Positions 1 to 10,284 are shown, counted from the first letter of the stretch. The stretch: DNA of 64,000 nucleotides from Ornithinimicrobium cryptoxanthini (GCF_023923205.1 NZ_CP099490.1:682001-746000), one strand, 5' to 3'. Numbers and translations are program-made. Notes: a model not told the origin generated them from the sequence alone.

Positions 1-1185
1 CTGATGGTCGGTTCGCTGGCGTTCGTCTCCTTCGGGATCATCCCGATGGGTGGCGAGGTCTCGATGTTCGGGCACACCACCCCGCTGCAGCTGACCGACA
101 CCCCGGTCGCAACCCTGCTGGTGCTGGCCGTGGCCGGTGTCGCCGCCTACGGCTTCGTGCTCGCCGGATGGTCCTCGGGATCGACCTACCCGCTGCTGGG
201 TGGACTGCGCTCGACTGCTCAGGTGATCTCCTACGAGATCGCGATGGGCCTGTCCCTGGTCGCGGTCTTCCTCTACGCCGGCTCCATGTCGACCAGCCAG
301 ATCGTGGCCGCGCAGGACCGCTGGTGGTTCGCCTTCCCGCTCTTCTTCTCCTTCGTGGTCTACGTGATCACCATGGTCGGCGAGACCAACCGGTTGCCGT
401 TCGACCTGGCGGAGGGCGAGGGCGAGCTCGGCGGTGGCTTCCACACCGAGTACTCCTCGATGAAGTTCGGCATGTTCTTCCTCGGTGAGTACATCAACAT
501 GTTCACCGTCGCGGGACTGGCCACCACGCTCTTCCTGGGCGGCTACCACGCCCCCTGGCCGATCGGTGCGATCAACGACGGCATGTTCAGCGAGGGCTGG
601 TGGGGCATCCTCTGGTTCACCCTCAAGATGTGGAGCTTCATCTTCTTCTATGTCTGGTTGCGAGGTTCGCTCCCGCGCGTGCGCTACGACCAGTTCATGA
701 AGCTCGGCTGGAAGGTGCTCATCCCGCTGTCACTGGTGTGGGTCGTGGCCGTGATCCTGATGCGCGCCGCCGACCCCTCGATCGGCTACTTCGGGTCTGG
801 CCGCTGGCCGGTCATCATCACCACCGCACTGGTCATCATCAGTGTCGTGGGCGGCATCATGCTCCTGATGAGCTATCTGGAGAAGAAGGAGGCCGCCACC
901 CTCGAGGCCCGACGCCCACCGGTCGAGGTCGACCCGTTCGCTGGTGGCTTCCCGGTGCCGCCGCTGCCGGGCCAGACCTTGGTGGAGCCCTCGCGCCGTG
1001 GCCCGGCCGTGGCCCAGGCCGCACCGGTTGCCGGCACCGCCGGCAGCGGCAGGGACAGGGCCAGCACCGCTGTCCTCGACGACACGAGCGCCGACGACGA
1101 CAGAACCGACGACGACAGAACCGGCAACGGCAGAACCGGCAACGGCAGAACCGACAACGGCAATGGGGAGGACTCCCGTGGCTGA
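1..1185 (+). CDS. nuoH: NADH-quinone oxidoreductase subunit H (NuoH), 5' end outside window
   Basis: Membrane subunit of complex I that links the quinone site to the antiporter-like subunits. The reading frame is open from base 1, so the start lies upstream. The core is recognised by its hydrophobic helices and the conserved segment around bases 380-450 ([20 protein letters not shown]), which is typical NuoH. After the last helix, near residue 295 of the visible part, comes an unusual polar tail of about 100 residues. It is Pro/Ala-rich, then Asp/Arg/Thr/Asn/Gly-rich, and the end is encoded by a 15-bp tandem repeat. The stop overlaps the nuoI start by 8 bases, so the genes are probably translationally coupled. 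Confidence 0.97.
   Translation: MMVGSLAFVSFGIIPMGGEVSMFGHTTPLQLTDTPVATLLVLAVAGVAAYGFVLAGWSSGSTYPLLGGLRSTAQVISYEIAMGLSLVAVFLYAGSMSTSQIVAAQDRWWFAFPLFFSFVVYVITMVGETNRLPFDLAEGEGELGGGFHTEYSSMKFGMFFLGEYINMFTVAGLATTLFLGGYHAPWPIGAINDGMFSEGWWGILWFTLKMWSFIFFYVWLRGSLPRVRYDQFMKLGWKVLIPLSLVWVVAVILMRAADPSIGYFGSGRWPVIITTALVIISVVGGIMLLMSYLEKKEAATLEARRPPVEVDPFAGGFPVPPLPGQTLVEPSRRGPAVAQAAPVAGTAGSGRDRASTAVLDDTSADDDRTDDDRTGNGRTGNGRTDNGNGEDSRG
1093..1164 (+). repeat. 15-bp tandem repeat coding the NuoH tail
   Basis: Nearly five 15-bp units run in frame. Two units read GACGACGACAGAACC, two read GGCAACGGCAGAACC, and the last is partial and diverged. Each unit codes for five residues of the DDDRT or GNGRT type. The array ends at the ribosome-binding site of nuoI. 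Copy number is likely to vary between strains. Confidence 0.9.
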
Positions 1186-1939
1186 CCAAGGACATCAGGC
1201 CAAGCACTCGGAATCAGCGTCCGGGCGCAGCAAGGGCGCGGAGGTCGCCAAGGTCCCACCGGCGGACACCCCGCCTGCGACGGTGACCCGCCCCGACGGG
1301 ACCGAGGAACAACCCGGCTTCCTCGAGGAGCTGTTCGCCCCCGTCGCGGGTTTCGGCGTCTCGTTCGGGACCATGTTCCGCAAGATCTACACCGAGGAGT
1401 ACCCCGAGAAGCCGCGCCCCACTGCGGCCCGGTTCCACGGACGGCACCAGCTCAACAGATACCCCGACGGCCTCGAGAAGTGCATCGGGTGCGAGCTGTG
1501 CGCGTGGGCCTGCCCCGCGGACGCCATCTATGTCGAGGGCGCGGACAACATCGAGGGCGCCCGCTTCTCTCCCGGTGAGCGCTACGGCCGCGTCTATCAG
1601 ATCAACTACCTGCGCTGCATCTTCTGTGGGATGTGCATCGAGGCGTGCCCGACGCGAGCCCTGACGATGACCAACGAGTACGAGCTGGCGGACAAGGGCC
1701 GCGCTCCGCTCATCTATGAGAAGCACCAGCTGCTCGCCCCGGTGCGCGAGGGGCAGCTGCCCCCGCCGTTCCCGATGGCTGAGGGCACCGTCGAGCGCGA
1801 CTACTACCGCGGCAAGGTCACTGCCCCGACCAGGGAGCAGCGTGACTTCGTCTTCGCCCGGGACAAGGCAGCCCAGCGGGCCGCCGAGGTCAAGGCCGCC
1901 GGGGACGACAAACCCGACCACGAGGAGGTGTCCCGGTGA
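1178..1939 (+). CDS. nuoI: NADH-quinone oxidoreductase subunit I (NuoI)
   Basis: Peripheral-arm ferredoxin-like subunit carrying the N6a and N6b [4Fe-4S] clusters, passing electrons towards NuoB. Two CxxCxxCxxxCP motifs are visible, at about residues 102-112 and 147-157 of 253. The GTG at 1178 is chosen because a GGGGAGGA ribosome-binding site lies just before it; an in-frame ATG at 1163 would start inside that site. The N-terminal 50 residues are polar and poorly conserved, as often seen in actinobacteria. The 3' end overlaps nuoJ by four bases (GTGA). Confidence 0.97.
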   Translation: MADQGHQAKHSESASGRSKGAEVAKVPPADTPPATVTRPDGTEEQPGFLEELFAPVAGFGVSFGTMFRKIYTEEYPEKPRPTAARFHGRHQLNRYPDGLEKCIGCELCAWACPADAIYVEGADNIEGARFSPGERYGRVYQINYLRCIFCGMCIEACPTRALTMTNEYELADKGRAPLIYEKHQLLAPVREGQLPPPFPMAEGTVERDYYRGKVTAPTREQRDFVFARDKAAQRAAEVKAAGDDKPDHEEVSR

Positions 1940-2727
1940 GCGGTGGTGAGGCCCTGCTCTTCTGGGTGCTGGGTCCCGTCATGGTGCTCGGCGCCCTCGG
2001 GCTCCTGTTTGTGCACAAGGCGGTCCACGCGGCGATGTCCATGGCGATGGTGATGGTCGCCCTCGGCATCCTCTACATCGCCCAGTACGCCGAGTTCGTC
2101 GGGATCATCCAGATCTTCGTCTACTCCGGCGCGGTCATGATGCTGTTCCTGTTCGTCGTCATGACGGTGGGTGTCGACGCCTCCGACGCCCGGATCGAGA
2201 CCATCCCGGGCCAGCGTGCCTGGGGATGGATCCTGGCGCTGGTCTTCGTCGCGCTCGGCAGCTACGCCATCAGCAGGGTCACCTTCCCGGAGCCCGTCGG
2301 GCTGGAAGCCGCTCAGAGCGAGGGCGCCGTCACGGCCCTGGCCCGGGAGATCTTCACCAACCAGGTGTTCAGCTTCGAGGTCCTGGGCTCACTCCTGGTG
2401 ATCGCCGTCATGGGTGCCATGGTGCTGGCGCACCACGAGCGCCTCACCCCGCGTCGCACCCAGCGCGAGTACGCCGCCGACCGGGTGCGCTCCAACCAGT
2501 GGGTGGCCGGCAAGCCGGCCCCCGGCGTCTATGCCCGGCACAACGCCTCCGACACCCCGGCGCTGCTGCCCGATGGCACCCCTGTCGAGGTGTCCGTGCC
2601 CCGTGTGCTGGTCGCGCGCGGCCAGGTGCACGAGCCCTACCGGGGGGTCGACCCGGCCGGTGACCCACCGGACAGCGAGACCGCTGACCTGCCGGGCCCG
2701 ACCGATGACCCGACGGGAGAGCGCTGA
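1936..2727 (+). CDS. nuoJ: NADH-quinone oxidoreductase subunit J (NuoJ)
   Basis: Membrane subunit of complex I with five predicted helices in the first 170 residues, including the conserved segment [19 protein letters not shown]. The protein has 263 residues, longer than enterobacterial NuoJ (about 180), because of a polar C-terminal tail common in actinobacteria. The GTG start overlaps the nuoI stop, preceded by a GAGGAGG-type site. The end overlaps nuoK by one base. Confidence 0.96.
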   Translation: MSGGEALLFWVLGPVMVLGALGLLFVHKAVHAAMSMAMVMVALGILYIAQYAEFVGIIQIFVYSGAVMMLFLFVVMTVGVDASDARIETIPGQRAWGWILALVFVALGSYAISRVTFPEPVGLEAAQSEGAVTALAREIFTNQVFSFEVLGSLLVIAVMGAMVLAHHERLTPRRTQREYAADRVRSNQWVAGKPAPGVYARHNASDTPALLPDGTPVEVSVPRVLVARGQVHEPYRGVDPAGDPPDSETADLPGPTDDPTGER

Positions 2728-3026
2728 TGGACCTCTCGGCATACATCTATCTGTCCACCGTGCTGTTCACCATCGGCGCGCTGGTGGTGCTGCTGCGACG
2801 CAACACGATCATCGTGTTCATGGGCGTGGAGCTGATGCTCAACGCGTGCAACCTGTCCCTGATCACGTTCGCGCGGATGCACGGCAACCTCGACGGTCAG
2901 GTCTATGCCCTGTTCGTCATGGTCGTCGCGGCCGCCGAGGTTGTCGTGGGACTGGCCATCATCATGTCCATCTATCGGGCGCGTCGCTCGGCCTCGGTCG
3001 ACGACGCCAACCTGCTGAAGCTGTAA
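2727..3026 (+). CDS. nuoK: NADH-quinone oxidoreductase subunit K (NuoK)
   Basis: Small MrpC-like membrane subunit of 99 residues with three helices. It carries the conserved membrane glutamates in [10 protein letters not shown] and in the third helix ([11 protein letters not shown]), which belong to the proton path. It starts in a TGATG overlap with nuoJ. Confidence 0.97.
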   Translation: MDLSAYIYLSTVLFTIGALVVLLRRNTIIVFMGVELMLNACNLSLITFARMHGNLDGQVYALFVMVVAAAEVVVGLAIIMSIYRARRSASVDDANLLKL

Positions 3027-3038
3027 GGAGCGAGCTGC

Positions 3039-4994
3039 GTGTCTGTCTTTGAGACATCGGTCGGCCTCGCGCTCGCCGATCCCAGTGCGGTCCGGGCCGC
3101 AGAGGCCACGGGCACCTCGGCCCTGGCGTGGCTGCTGATCGCACTGCCACTGCTCGGTGCCGGGCTGCTGCTGCTCGGCGGCCGGGCCACCGACAAGTTC
3201 GGTCCACTCCTGGCCACCCTCCTGTCGTGGGGCAGCTTCGTCGTGGGTGCCCTGATCGTCCTGCAGCTGACCGGTCTGGGCGCCGATGAGCGCTCGCTGT
3301 CCGTGCCCCTGTGGGACTGGGTCAGTGCGGGCAACCTGACGCTGCACGCCGGGCTGCTGATCGACCCGCTGTCGATGGCGTTCGTGCTGCTGATCACCTT
3401 CGTGGGCTCGCTGATCCACGTCTACTCCCTGGGCTACATGGAGCACGACCCGGACAAGCGCCGCTTCTTCGCCTACCTCAACCTCTTCGTCGCCGCCATG
3501 CTGATCCTGGTGCTGGCCGACTCCTACCTGCTTCTCTTCGTCGGCTGGGAGGGCGTCGGTCTGGCGTCATACCTGCTGATCGGGTTCTGGAACTACAACC
3601 CGGCCTACGCCAGCGCGGCCAACAAGGCCTTCATCGTCAACCGCATTGGTGACTTCGCGCTGATCATCGCGATGGCCTACATGCTCGCCACCTTCGGCGG
3701 GCTGGACTACGCGACCGTCCACGGCAGCGCCGGGTCGGCGACCACGACCGTCCTGACCATCATCGGCCTGCTCCTGCTGCTCGGTGCCTGCGGCAAGTCG
3801 GCGCAGTTCCCGCTCCAGAGCTGGCTCGGGGACGCGATGGCCGGACCGACCCCCGTGTCGGCCCTGATCCACGCGGCAACCATGGTCACCGCCGGTGTCT
3901 ATCTGATCGTGCGCAGCCAGGCGATCTTCGACCTGACGCCGGACGCCCGGGTCGCCGTCGCCATCGTCGGTGGCATCACCCTGCTCTACGGAGCGATCGT
4001 GGGTTGCGCCAAGGACGACATCAAGAAGACCCTCGCGGCCTCCACCATGAGCCAGATCGGCTACATGATGCTGGCGGCCGGACTCGGCCCGATCGGCTAT
4101 GTCTTCGCGATCTTCCACCTGATCACCCACGGTTTCTTCAAGGCCGGGATGTTCCTGGGGGCCGGCTCGGTCATGCACGCCATGAAGGACCGGGTCGACA
4201 TGCGACGGTTCGGTGCGCTGAGCTCGAAGGTCAAGATCACCTGGGTCACGTTCGCGGCCGGCTGGCTGGCCATCATCGGCTTCCCCTTCACGGCAGGCTG
4301 GTACTCCAAGGACCACATCATCGAGTCCGCCTTCTCCGCCCCGGGCTGGCAGGGGTGGGTCTTCGGGATCGTCACGCTGGTCGGGGCTGGGATCACCGCG
4401 TTCTACATGTCCCGACTGTTCTTCATGACCTTCCACGGCAAGGCACGCTGGGAGGACGACATCGACCCGCACGAGTCGCCGCTGACGATGACCATCCCGA
4501 TGATGGTCCTGGCCGTCGGCTCGCTGGCGCTCGGCGCCGCCCTCTATCCCACAGGCATCCTCACCGGCTGGCTGGAGCCGGTCTTCGGCGACCCCGGTTC
4601 GCACGAGTCGCTGATCCCGCTGTTCGCCATCCAGGCGAGCGTGTTCGTCCTGATGGTTCTCGGTGTCGGCCTAGCCTGGCTGCGCTTCGGCCGTGACGAG
4701 GTGCCGGTCGTGGCCCCGGTGGGCTCCTTCGCGACGCGAGCGGCCCGCAAGGACCTGTTCCAGGACGAGTTCAACGAGAACTTCCTGCGGCGTCCTGGTG
4801 CCAGCCTGGTGGCGGGTCTGGAGGTCGCTGACGATGACGTGATCGACGGCGGTCTGGTCGGCGGCACGAGCCGTGGCCTGGCCGGCGTGGCCAACGTCGT
4901 GCGGCAGGCCCAGAACGGGTTCGTCCGCACCTATGCCATGACGATGCTGGCCGGCATCGTTGCCATCCTCGGTGCTGTGTGGGTGATTCAGTGA
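3039..4994 (+). CDS. nuoL: NADH-quinone oxidoreductase subunit L (NuoL)
   Basis: Antiporter-like proton-pumping subunit at the far end of the membrane arm, 651 residues. Proton_antipo motifs are clear: LLLFVGWEGVGLASYLLIGFW, the LGDAMAGPTPVSALIHAATMV block, and a lysine-containing helix near KDDIKKTLAASTMSQIGYM. A long C-terminal part carries the lateral helix. The GTG start has an AAGGAG site 8 bases upstream. Expressed in the nuoH-N operon. Confidence 0.97.
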   Translation: MSVFETSVGLALADPSAVRAAEATGTSALAWLLIALPLLGAGLLLLGGRATDKFGPLLATLLSWGSFVVGALIVLQLTGLGADERSLSVPLWDWVSAGNLTLHAGLLIDPLSMAFVLLITFVGSLIHVYSLGYMEHDPDKRRFFAYLNLFVAAMLILVLADSYLLLFVGWEGVGLASYLLIGFWNYNPAYASAANKAFIVNRIGDFALIIAMAYMLATFGGLDYATVHGSAGSATTTVLTIIGLLLLLGACGKSAQFPLQSWLGDAMAGPTPVSALIHAATMVTAGVYLIVRSQAIFDLTPDARVAVAIVGGITLLYGAIVGCAKDDIKKTLAASTMSQIGYMMLAAGLGPIGYVFAIFHLITHGFFKAGMFLGAGSVMHAMKDRVDMRRFGALSSKVKITWVTFAAGWLAIIGFPFTAGWYSKDHIIESAFSAPGWQGWVFGIVTLVGAGITAFYMSRLFFMTFHGKARWEDDIDPHESPLTMTIPMMVLAVGSLALGAALYPTGILTGWLEPVFGDPGSHESLIPLFAIQASVFVLMVLGVGLAWLRFGRDEVPVVAPVGSFATRAARKDLFQDEFNENFLRRPGASLVAGLEVADDDVIDGGLVGGTSRGLAGVANVVRQAQNGFVRTYAMTMLAGIVAILGAVWVIQ

Positions 4995-6523
4995 TGACCG
5001 ACGTGCCCTGGTTGACAATCCTGCTGGCGGTGCCGGCGCTGGGCGCTCTCGCGCTCGTGCTGATGCCGCGCGGCTTCGCCAAGGCCCGCGAGTTCGCCCT
5101 CGGCGTCTCGCTGGTCACCCTGGTGCTGGCCGTGGTCGCCGCGCTGCAGTTCAGCGTCGGCGGGGGCGAGCTGCAGCTGGTCGAGGAGTACTCCTGGATC
5201 CCGCAGTTCGGGGTCACCTTCGCGCTGGGCATCGACGGCATCGCGCTGTCGATGATCCTGCTGAGCGTGATCCTGGTGCCGATCTGCCTGATCGCGGCCT
5301 GGGACGACGTCCCGGCTGACGGCACCCGGCGGCTGCAGGGCTATGTGGCCTGGATGCTGCTGCTCGAGGCGATGATGATCGGTGTCTTCGCGGCCACCGA
5401 CGTCTTCCTCTTCTATGTCTTCTTCGAGGCCATGCTGGTGCCGGTCTACTTCCTGATCGGCCAGTACGGCGGCCCGGACCGGGCTCGCGCAGCCACCAAG
5501 TTCCTGCTCTACTCGCTGCTCGGTGGCCTGATCATGCTGGTCGCGGTCATCGGCCTCTACACGGTCGGGCCGGGCGGGACCGACGGCTTCCTGCTGTCGA
5601 ACCTGACCGGGCTGGAGATCGGTGGCGTCACCGAGAAGCTGCTGTTCCTCGGTTTCTTCATCGCCTTCGCGATCAAGGCCCCGATGTTCCCCGTCCACAC
5701 CTGGCTGCCGCACGCGGCCACCGAGGCACGACCGGCCACCGCGGTGCTGCTCGTCGGCGTCCTCGACAAGGTCGGCACCTTCGGGATGCTGCGGTTCTGT
5801 CTGCAGATGTTCCCCGAGGCGAGCCAGTGGGCGACCCCCGTGGTCATCGTGCTGGCCGTGACCTCGATCATCTATGGCGCCCTGCTCGCGATCGGGCAGA
5901 CGGACATGATGAGGCTGATCGCGTTCACCTCGATCAGTCACTTCGGCTTCATCGTGCTCGGCATCTTCGCGATGACCACGGTGAGCCAGACCGGATCGAC
6001 GCTCTACATGGTCAACCACGGCTTCACCACGGCAGCGCTGTTCCTGATCGCCGGCATGCTGATCGCCAGGCGTGGGTCGCGCACCATCGCCGACTACGGC
6101 GGGTGGCAGCGGGTCACCCCGCTGATCGTGGGCACCCTGCTGATCTCCGGGCTGTCCGCCCTCGCGCTGCCCGGGTTGAACGCCTTCGTCTCGGAGTTCC
6201 TGGTGATCGTGGGCACCTTCCAGCGTTACCCGGCGGCAGCCATCATCGGCGCCACCGGCGTGATCCTGGCCGCGCTCTACATCCTGCTGTGGTGGCAGAA
6301 GATCGCCACCGGCCCCAAGCCGGAGGAGATCGCGCGGACCACTCGGGACATGACCACGCGCGAGAAGTTCGTGGTGGCACCGCTCATCGCCGCCTTCCTC
6401 TTCCTCGGCTTCTATCCCAAGCCCGTCATCGACCTGTTGGAGCCCGCGGTGACCACCACCTTGCAGCACGTCGGCGTCACTGACCCGGCACCAGCCGTCA
6501 GCGCAGAGGGGAGTGAGGGCTGA
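4994..6523 (+). CDS. nuoM: NADH-quinone oxidoreductase subunit M (NuoM)
   Basis: Antiporter-like proton-pumping subunit of 509 residues. Diagnostic segments are FYVFFEAMLVPVYFLIGQYG and the block FPVHTWLPHAATEARP, with a conserved Glu and Lys in the half-channels. The ATG at 4994 forms a TGATG overlap with the nuoL stop; GTG codons at 4979 and 4991 are possible but less likely. It overlaps nuoN by one base. Confidence 0.97.
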   Translation: MTDVPWLTILLAVPALGALALVLMPRGFAKAREFALGVSLVTLVLAVVAALQFSVGGGELQLVEEYSWIPQFGVTFALGIDGIALSMILLSVILVPICLIAAWDDVPADGTRRLQGYVAWMLLLEAMMIGVFAATDVFLFYVFFEAMLVPVYFLIGQYGGPDRARAATKFLLYSLLGGLIMLVAVIGLYTVGPGGTDGFLLSNLTGLEIGGVTEKLLFLGFFIAFAIKAPMFPVHTWLPHAATEARPATAVLLVGVLDKVGTFGMLRFCLQMFPEASQWATPVVIVLAVTSIIYGALLAIGQTDMMRLIAFTSISHFGFIVLGIFAMTTVSQTGSTLYMVNHGFTTAALFLIAGMLIARRGSRTIADYGGWQRVTPLIVGTLLISGLSALALPGLNAFVSEFLVIVGTFQRYPAAAIIGATGVILAALYILLWWQKIATGPKPEEIARTTRDMTTREKFVVAPLIAAFLFLGFYPKPVIDLLEPAVTTTLQHVGVTDPAPAVSAEGSEG

Positions 6524-8052
6524 TGTTCCAGGCTCCACAGATCGACTACCTGGCGATCCTGCCGCTCATCATCGTCTTCGGCGGTGGCCTGATCGGCTGT
6601 CTGCTCGAGGGGTTCCTGCGGCGTGAGCAGCGGGTCAGCACCCAGCTGTGGCTGTCGGTCGCCACCCTGGTGGCCGCGCTCGTGGCGCTGGTGTGGGTGG
6701 CGCGGGACAACATGGGCATCACGGCCGCCGGCTCGGTGACCATCGACGGTCCTACCCTGATGATCCAGGGCCTGATCCTGTCGCTGTCGATCATCGGCCT
6801 GCTGGCGATGAGCGAGCGCCTGGGCGGCTCGACCCCTGACGCCTTCACCCAGGCCGGCGTCTCCGTGCCGGGCTCCTTCGAGGAGCGGGAGGCAGTCCGT
6901 CTCGGGGGCACCACCACCGAGGTCTATCCGCTCACCCTGCTCGCGGTCGGCGGCATGATGCTCTTCCCGGCAGCCAACGACCTGCTGCTGATGTTCATCG
7001 CGCTGGAGATCCTGTCGCTGCCGCTCTATGTCCTGTCGGGTCTGGCTCGCCGTCGCCGGCTGCTCTCGCAGGAGGCGTCGCTGAAGTACTTCCTGCTCGG
7101 CGCCTTCTCGTCGGCGTTCTTCCTGTTCGGTGCGGTGCTGCTCTACGGCTACGCCGGGTCGATGCGCCTGGACGTCATCGCCGACGCGATCGGCACCGAG
7201 ACCGGCATGGACGGGCTGCTGATCCCCGGCATGCTGCTGCTGGCCACGGGTCTGCTGTTCAAGGTCGGTGCCGTGCCGTTCCACAACTGGACCCCTGACG
7301 TCTATCAGGGCGCACCGACCCCGGTGACCGGCTTCATGGCCGCCTGCACCAAGGTCGCCGCGTTCGGGGCGATGCTGCGCCTGTTCTATGTCGGGCTGGA
7401 GGCTGCTCGTCTCGACTGGCAGCCGGTGCTGGCGGTAGTCGCCGCGGCCTCCATGATCGTGGGTGCCGTGCTCACGATCGTGCAGACCGACCTCAAGCGG
7501 ATCCTGGCCTACTCCTCGATCGCCCACGCCGGCTTCATCCTGACCGGTCTGGTCGCCCTGGAGCAGGTGGGTGCTTCGAGCACCATGTTCTATCTGGCGG
7601 CCTACGGGTTCATGACCATCCCCGCCTTCGCCCTCATCGCCCTGGTGCGCTCCGCCGGCAGCGAGGCCACGCACATCAGCCAGTGGTCCGGGCTTGGCAG
7701 GCGCGCGCCCTGGTTGGCCGCGGCCTTCTCGTTCCTGCTGCTGGCCTTCGCGGGGATCCCGCTGACCTCGGGCTTCACCGGCAAGTTCGCGGTGTTTGCC
7801 GCCGCGGTCGCCAACGACTACGCGTGGCTGGCGGTCATCGGCGTCCTGGCGAGCGCGGTCACGGCCTACATCTACTTCAAGGTGATCGTGACGTTCTACT
7901 TCGGTGACACCAGCAACGACACCGTCGTCGTGACACCGTCTGCGCTGACCACGTTTGCGGTCGTCACCGGCGTGCTGGTGACCCTCGGACTGGGGATCGT
8001 CCCGGCCCCGGTGCTCGACCTCGCCGCGAGCGCCGCGCAGTTCCTGCGGTGA
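6523..8052 (+). CDS. nuoN: NADH-quinone oxidoreductase subunit N (NuoN)
   Basis: Third antiporter-like subunit, 509 residues. Characteristic segments are FIALEILSLPLYVLSGL, the PFHNWTPDVYQGAPTPVTGFMA block and ILAYSSIAHAGFILTG. A polar insertion of about 35 residues near position 100 (GGSTPDAFTQ region) sits between early helices and is typical of actinobacterial NuoN. The TGATG overlap with nuoM and a four-base overlap with the downstream prenyltransferase indicate one transcript. Confidence 0.97.
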   Translation: MFQAPQIDYLAILPLIIVFGGGLIGCLLEGFLRREQRVSTQLWLSVATLVAALVALVWVARDNMGITAAGSVTIDGPTLMIQGLILSLSIIGLLAMSERLGGSTPDAFTQAGVSVPGSFEEREAVRLGGTTTEVYPLTLLAVGGMMLFPAANDLLLMFIALEILSLPLYVLSGLARRRRLLSQEASLKYFLLGAFSSAFFLFGAVLLYGYAGSMRLDVIADAIGTETGMDGLLIPGMLLLATGLLFKVGAVPFHNWTPDVYQGAPTPVTGFMAACTKVAAFGAMLRLFYVGLEAARLDWQPVLAVVAAASMIVGAVLTIVQTDLKRILAYSSIAHAGFILTGLVALEQVGASSTMFYLAAYGFMTIPAFALIALVRSAGSEATHISQWSGLGRRAPWLAAAFSFLLLAFAGIPLTSGFTGKFAVFAAAVANDYAWLAVIGVLASAVTAYIYFKVIVTFYFGDTSNDTVVVTPSALTTFAVVTGVLVTLGLGIVPAPVLDLAASAAQFLR

Positions 8053-9086
8053 CCGGGCAGGACGTGGGCACGCAGCTGGTGCCGGGGATCGACCCCGACC
8101 TCAACCACCGTCTGCTGACCGGCCTCGAGGCGGTCCAGCGGCGGCTCAACGAGGTGGTCGACCATGACGACGCCTTCATCGCCGGAGCGGCCCGACACCT
8201 CAGCGACGCCGGTGGCAAACGGTTCCGACCGCTGCTGACCCTGCTCGCGGCCGAGGTCGGGGCGAGCATGCCCGAGCCGGCCGGCGCGACGCAGGACGAG
8301 GTCGCGGCACGTGTCGTGGACGCTGCGGTGAGTGTCGAGCTGACGCACCTGGCCTCGCTCTATCACGACGACGTCATGGACGAGGCGGACCTGCGCCGAG
8401 GGGTGCCGAGCGCCAATGTCGCCTATGACAACTCCACGGCGATCCTGGTCGGTGACCTGCTCTTCGGCACGGCCTCCCAGGTCGTCTCGCGCCTGGGCGC
8501 CGAGGCGGTGCGCATCCAGGCGGACACCTTCGTGCGCCTGTGCGCCGGTCAGATCCGGGACGACCGACCAGTCCCGCCCCATGCGGACCCGGTCGAGCAC
8601 TACCTCGGTGTGCTGGCGGACAAGACCGGGGCGCTGATCGCGACCGCCGCCCGCTACGGGGCGATGTTCTCCGGGTGCGACGTCGAGACGACCCGCCTGC
8701 TGACCCAGTTTGGCGAGAAGCTGGGTGTGGTCTTCCAGCTCGCGGACGACCTGCTCGACGTCGCCTCCGACCATGAGGAGTCCGGCAAGACCCCGGGCAC
8801 CGACCTGCGGGAGGGCAAGGCGACGCTGCCGGTCCTGCTGGTCAGAGGGTCCACCGACCCCGGGGACGACCGTCTCAAGGAGCTGGTCGCCGGACCCATC
8901 GAGGACGACGCGGACCTGCGGGAGGCGCTCACTCTGCTGCGGGGCCACCCCGCGATGGATGCTGCCCGGGCGCAGACGCTCCGGGTCGCCGACGAGGCGC
9001 GGGCCCTGCTGGCGCCGCTGCCGGAGGGGCCCGCGGTGCAGGCGCTGCAGATTCTGGTCGACGGCGTCGCCCTCCGCTCCTCCTGA
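8049..9086 (+). CDS. Long-chain polyprenyl diphosphate synthase (menaquinone side chain, probable)
   Basis: trans-Isoprenyl diphosphate synthase of 345 residues that condenses isopentenyl diphosphate onto an allylic primer. Both aspartate-rich motifs are present: DDVMD at residues 107-111 and DDLLD at 233-237. The GGKRFRP motif near residue 56 binds isopentenyl diphosphate. Small residues (Ala102, Ser103) at positions 4-5 before the first motif argue for a long product. Its place at the end of the nuo operon, with GTG overlapping the nuoN stop, suggests it makes the menaquinone side chain (heptaprenyl to nonaprenyl). Product length cannot be fixed from sequence. Confidence 0.9.
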   Translation: MTGQDVGTQLVPGIDPDLNHRLLTGLEAVQRRLNEVVDHDDAFIAGAARHLSDAGGKRFRPLLTLLAAEVGASMPEPAGATQDEVAARVVDAAVSVELTHLASLYHDDVMDEADLRRGVPSANVAYDNSTAILVGDLLFGTASQVVSRLGAEAVRIQADTFVRLCAGQIRDDRPVPPHADPVEHYLGVLADKTGALIATAARYGAMFSGCDVETTRLLTQFGEKLGVVFQLADDLLDVASDHEESGKTPGTDLREGKATLPVLLVRGSTDPGDDRLKELVAGPIEDDADLREALTLLRGHPAMDAARAQTLRVADEARALLAPLPEGPAVQALQILVDGVALRSS

Positions 9087-9285
9087 CCGGTCTGGGTGAG
9101 CGGCTGGCCACCTGGCGGGGTGTTGTGACCGCTGGTTTGTTCGCCATGGCCGTCATCCGGGCGGTCGAAATCCGGAGTCCTGAGGAGTCGCTGCGCCACC
9201 ACCCCATGCGGAGGGAGCCAACGGGTGACTGCGGGACCGAGGGTCGTCTGGCAGAGGTATGCCGTGCGGCAGTTAGCCTGTCCCG
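9087..9285 (+). promoter_or_regulatory. Intergenic region with a leaderless-type promoter
   Basis: About 200 bases with no gene. A -10 box TAGCCT at 9274-9279 lies six bases before the GTG of the next gene, which fits leaderless transcription. One copy of the over-represented octamer GTATGCCG is at 9257. I could not match the G-rich segment at about 9200-9240 to a known riboswitch. Confidence 0.5.
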
Positions 9286-10284
9286 GTGACTTCCTCCCGC
9301 TCCAACCGGCTGATCGCCAGCACCCTGGGCATCCTCCCGTTCGCCGTGCTGCTGATCGGGGTCAACGTGTGGCCCCAGCCGACGCACGTGCCGATGCACT
9401 GGTCCTCGGACCTGCCGGACCGGATCGGCACGGGAGCCGGGCTCTTTGCGGTGACATTGTCCGTCGCCGGGGCCTGCGCCGTCCTCGTCGCGCTCCTGGC
9501 CGTCCTGTCGGCCGTGATGCCCGCCCTCTGGGCCCGGTGGCTGACCACGCTGCTGGCCGGCATGGGCGCGACGGCTGCCGCCACCTATGGTGCAGCTGCC
9601 CTGGGTGCCCGCGTCTCCGGCGGCGCTGAGCGCGTGCACGTGATCTGGGCGATCGTGCCCTTCGTGATCGGTCTCGCCCTCGCCGTCGTGGTCTATGTCG
9701 CCTATGGGCGCGAACGGATCGACCGCGCGCAGATCATCGAGAGCGTGCCGGAGCGGTCCCGCGTCGTCCCCGTCTCGAGCGGGACGCCCCTGGTTCCGTG
9801 GGCCACGGCCTTGCGCTCCGGGACCATGACGGGCACCGCGATCTTCGTCGCCGTGGTGCTGACCGTCACCACGGTGGTGTCGTGGATGAGCAGCATCTGG
9901 ATGGGTCTGTTGATCGGCCTGATCTCGGTGGCGGCCGTGGGGCTGACGCTCGCCTGGTCGCGGGTCGAGGTGCGGGTCGACGAGGAGGGGCTGGTGATCC
10001 GTTCGCTGCTGGCTCCAATCACCTTGCTGCGGGTGGCCGCGACCGATGTCGTGGGGGCGCAGGTGCTTGACATCGATCCGATGAAGTGGGGCGGGATCGG
10101 CCTGCGTTGGTTGCCGGACCGCACGGCATACGTCATCCGCGGAGGACCAGGGATCGTCGTGCACCGGGTGACCGGGCGTCGCTTCGCGGTGGAGATCACC
10201 GAGGGCGAGGAGGTGGCTGCGGCCGGTGTCCGTGCGCTGCTGCATTCGGCGGGACACGCGCTCACGACCGCACGCTCCTCCTGA
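9286..10284 (+). CDS. DUF1648-domain membrane protein
   Basis: Integral membrane protein of 332 residues. The N-terminal part carries the DUF1648 pattern: a helix followed by a short outside segment with PMHWSSDLPDRIGTG, the family's P-x-H-W plus G motif. About six hydrophobic segments follow in total, and then a soluble beta-rich C-terminal half (from about residue 225) that resembles a PH-like or YdbS-type fold. No enzyme motif is seen. The GTG start has no clear ribosome-binding site, but a TAGCCT box lies six bases upstream. Function unknown; an envelope role is inferred only from topology. Confidence 0.7.
   Translation: MTSSRSNRLIASTLGILPFAVLLIGVNVWPQPTHVPMHWSSDLPDRIGTGAGLFAVTLSVAGACAVLVALLAVLSAVMPALWARWLTTLLAGMGATAAATYGAAALGARVSGGAERVHVIWAIVPFVIGLALAVVVYVAYGRERIDRAQIIESVPERSRVVPVSSGTPLVPWATALRSGTMTGTAIFVAVVLTVTTVVSWMSSIWMGLLIGLISVAAVGLTLAWSRVEVRVDEEGLVIRSLLAPITLLRVAATDVVGAQVLDIDPMKWGGIGLRWLPDRTAYVIRGGPGIVVHRVTGRRFAVEITEGEEVAAAGVRALLHSAGHALTTARSS

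Noticed and set aside
4988..6538. Long minus-strand open frames such as this one opposite nuoM
   Set aside because: They run antisense to clear genes, are His/Arg/Gln/Asp-rich and lack any domain; they are artefacts of high GC.
9087..9285. Possible riboswitch upstream of the DUF1648 gene
   Set aside because: G-rich segments are present but no conserved core of a known class could be matched, and the -10 box predicts a transcript starting at the GTG.
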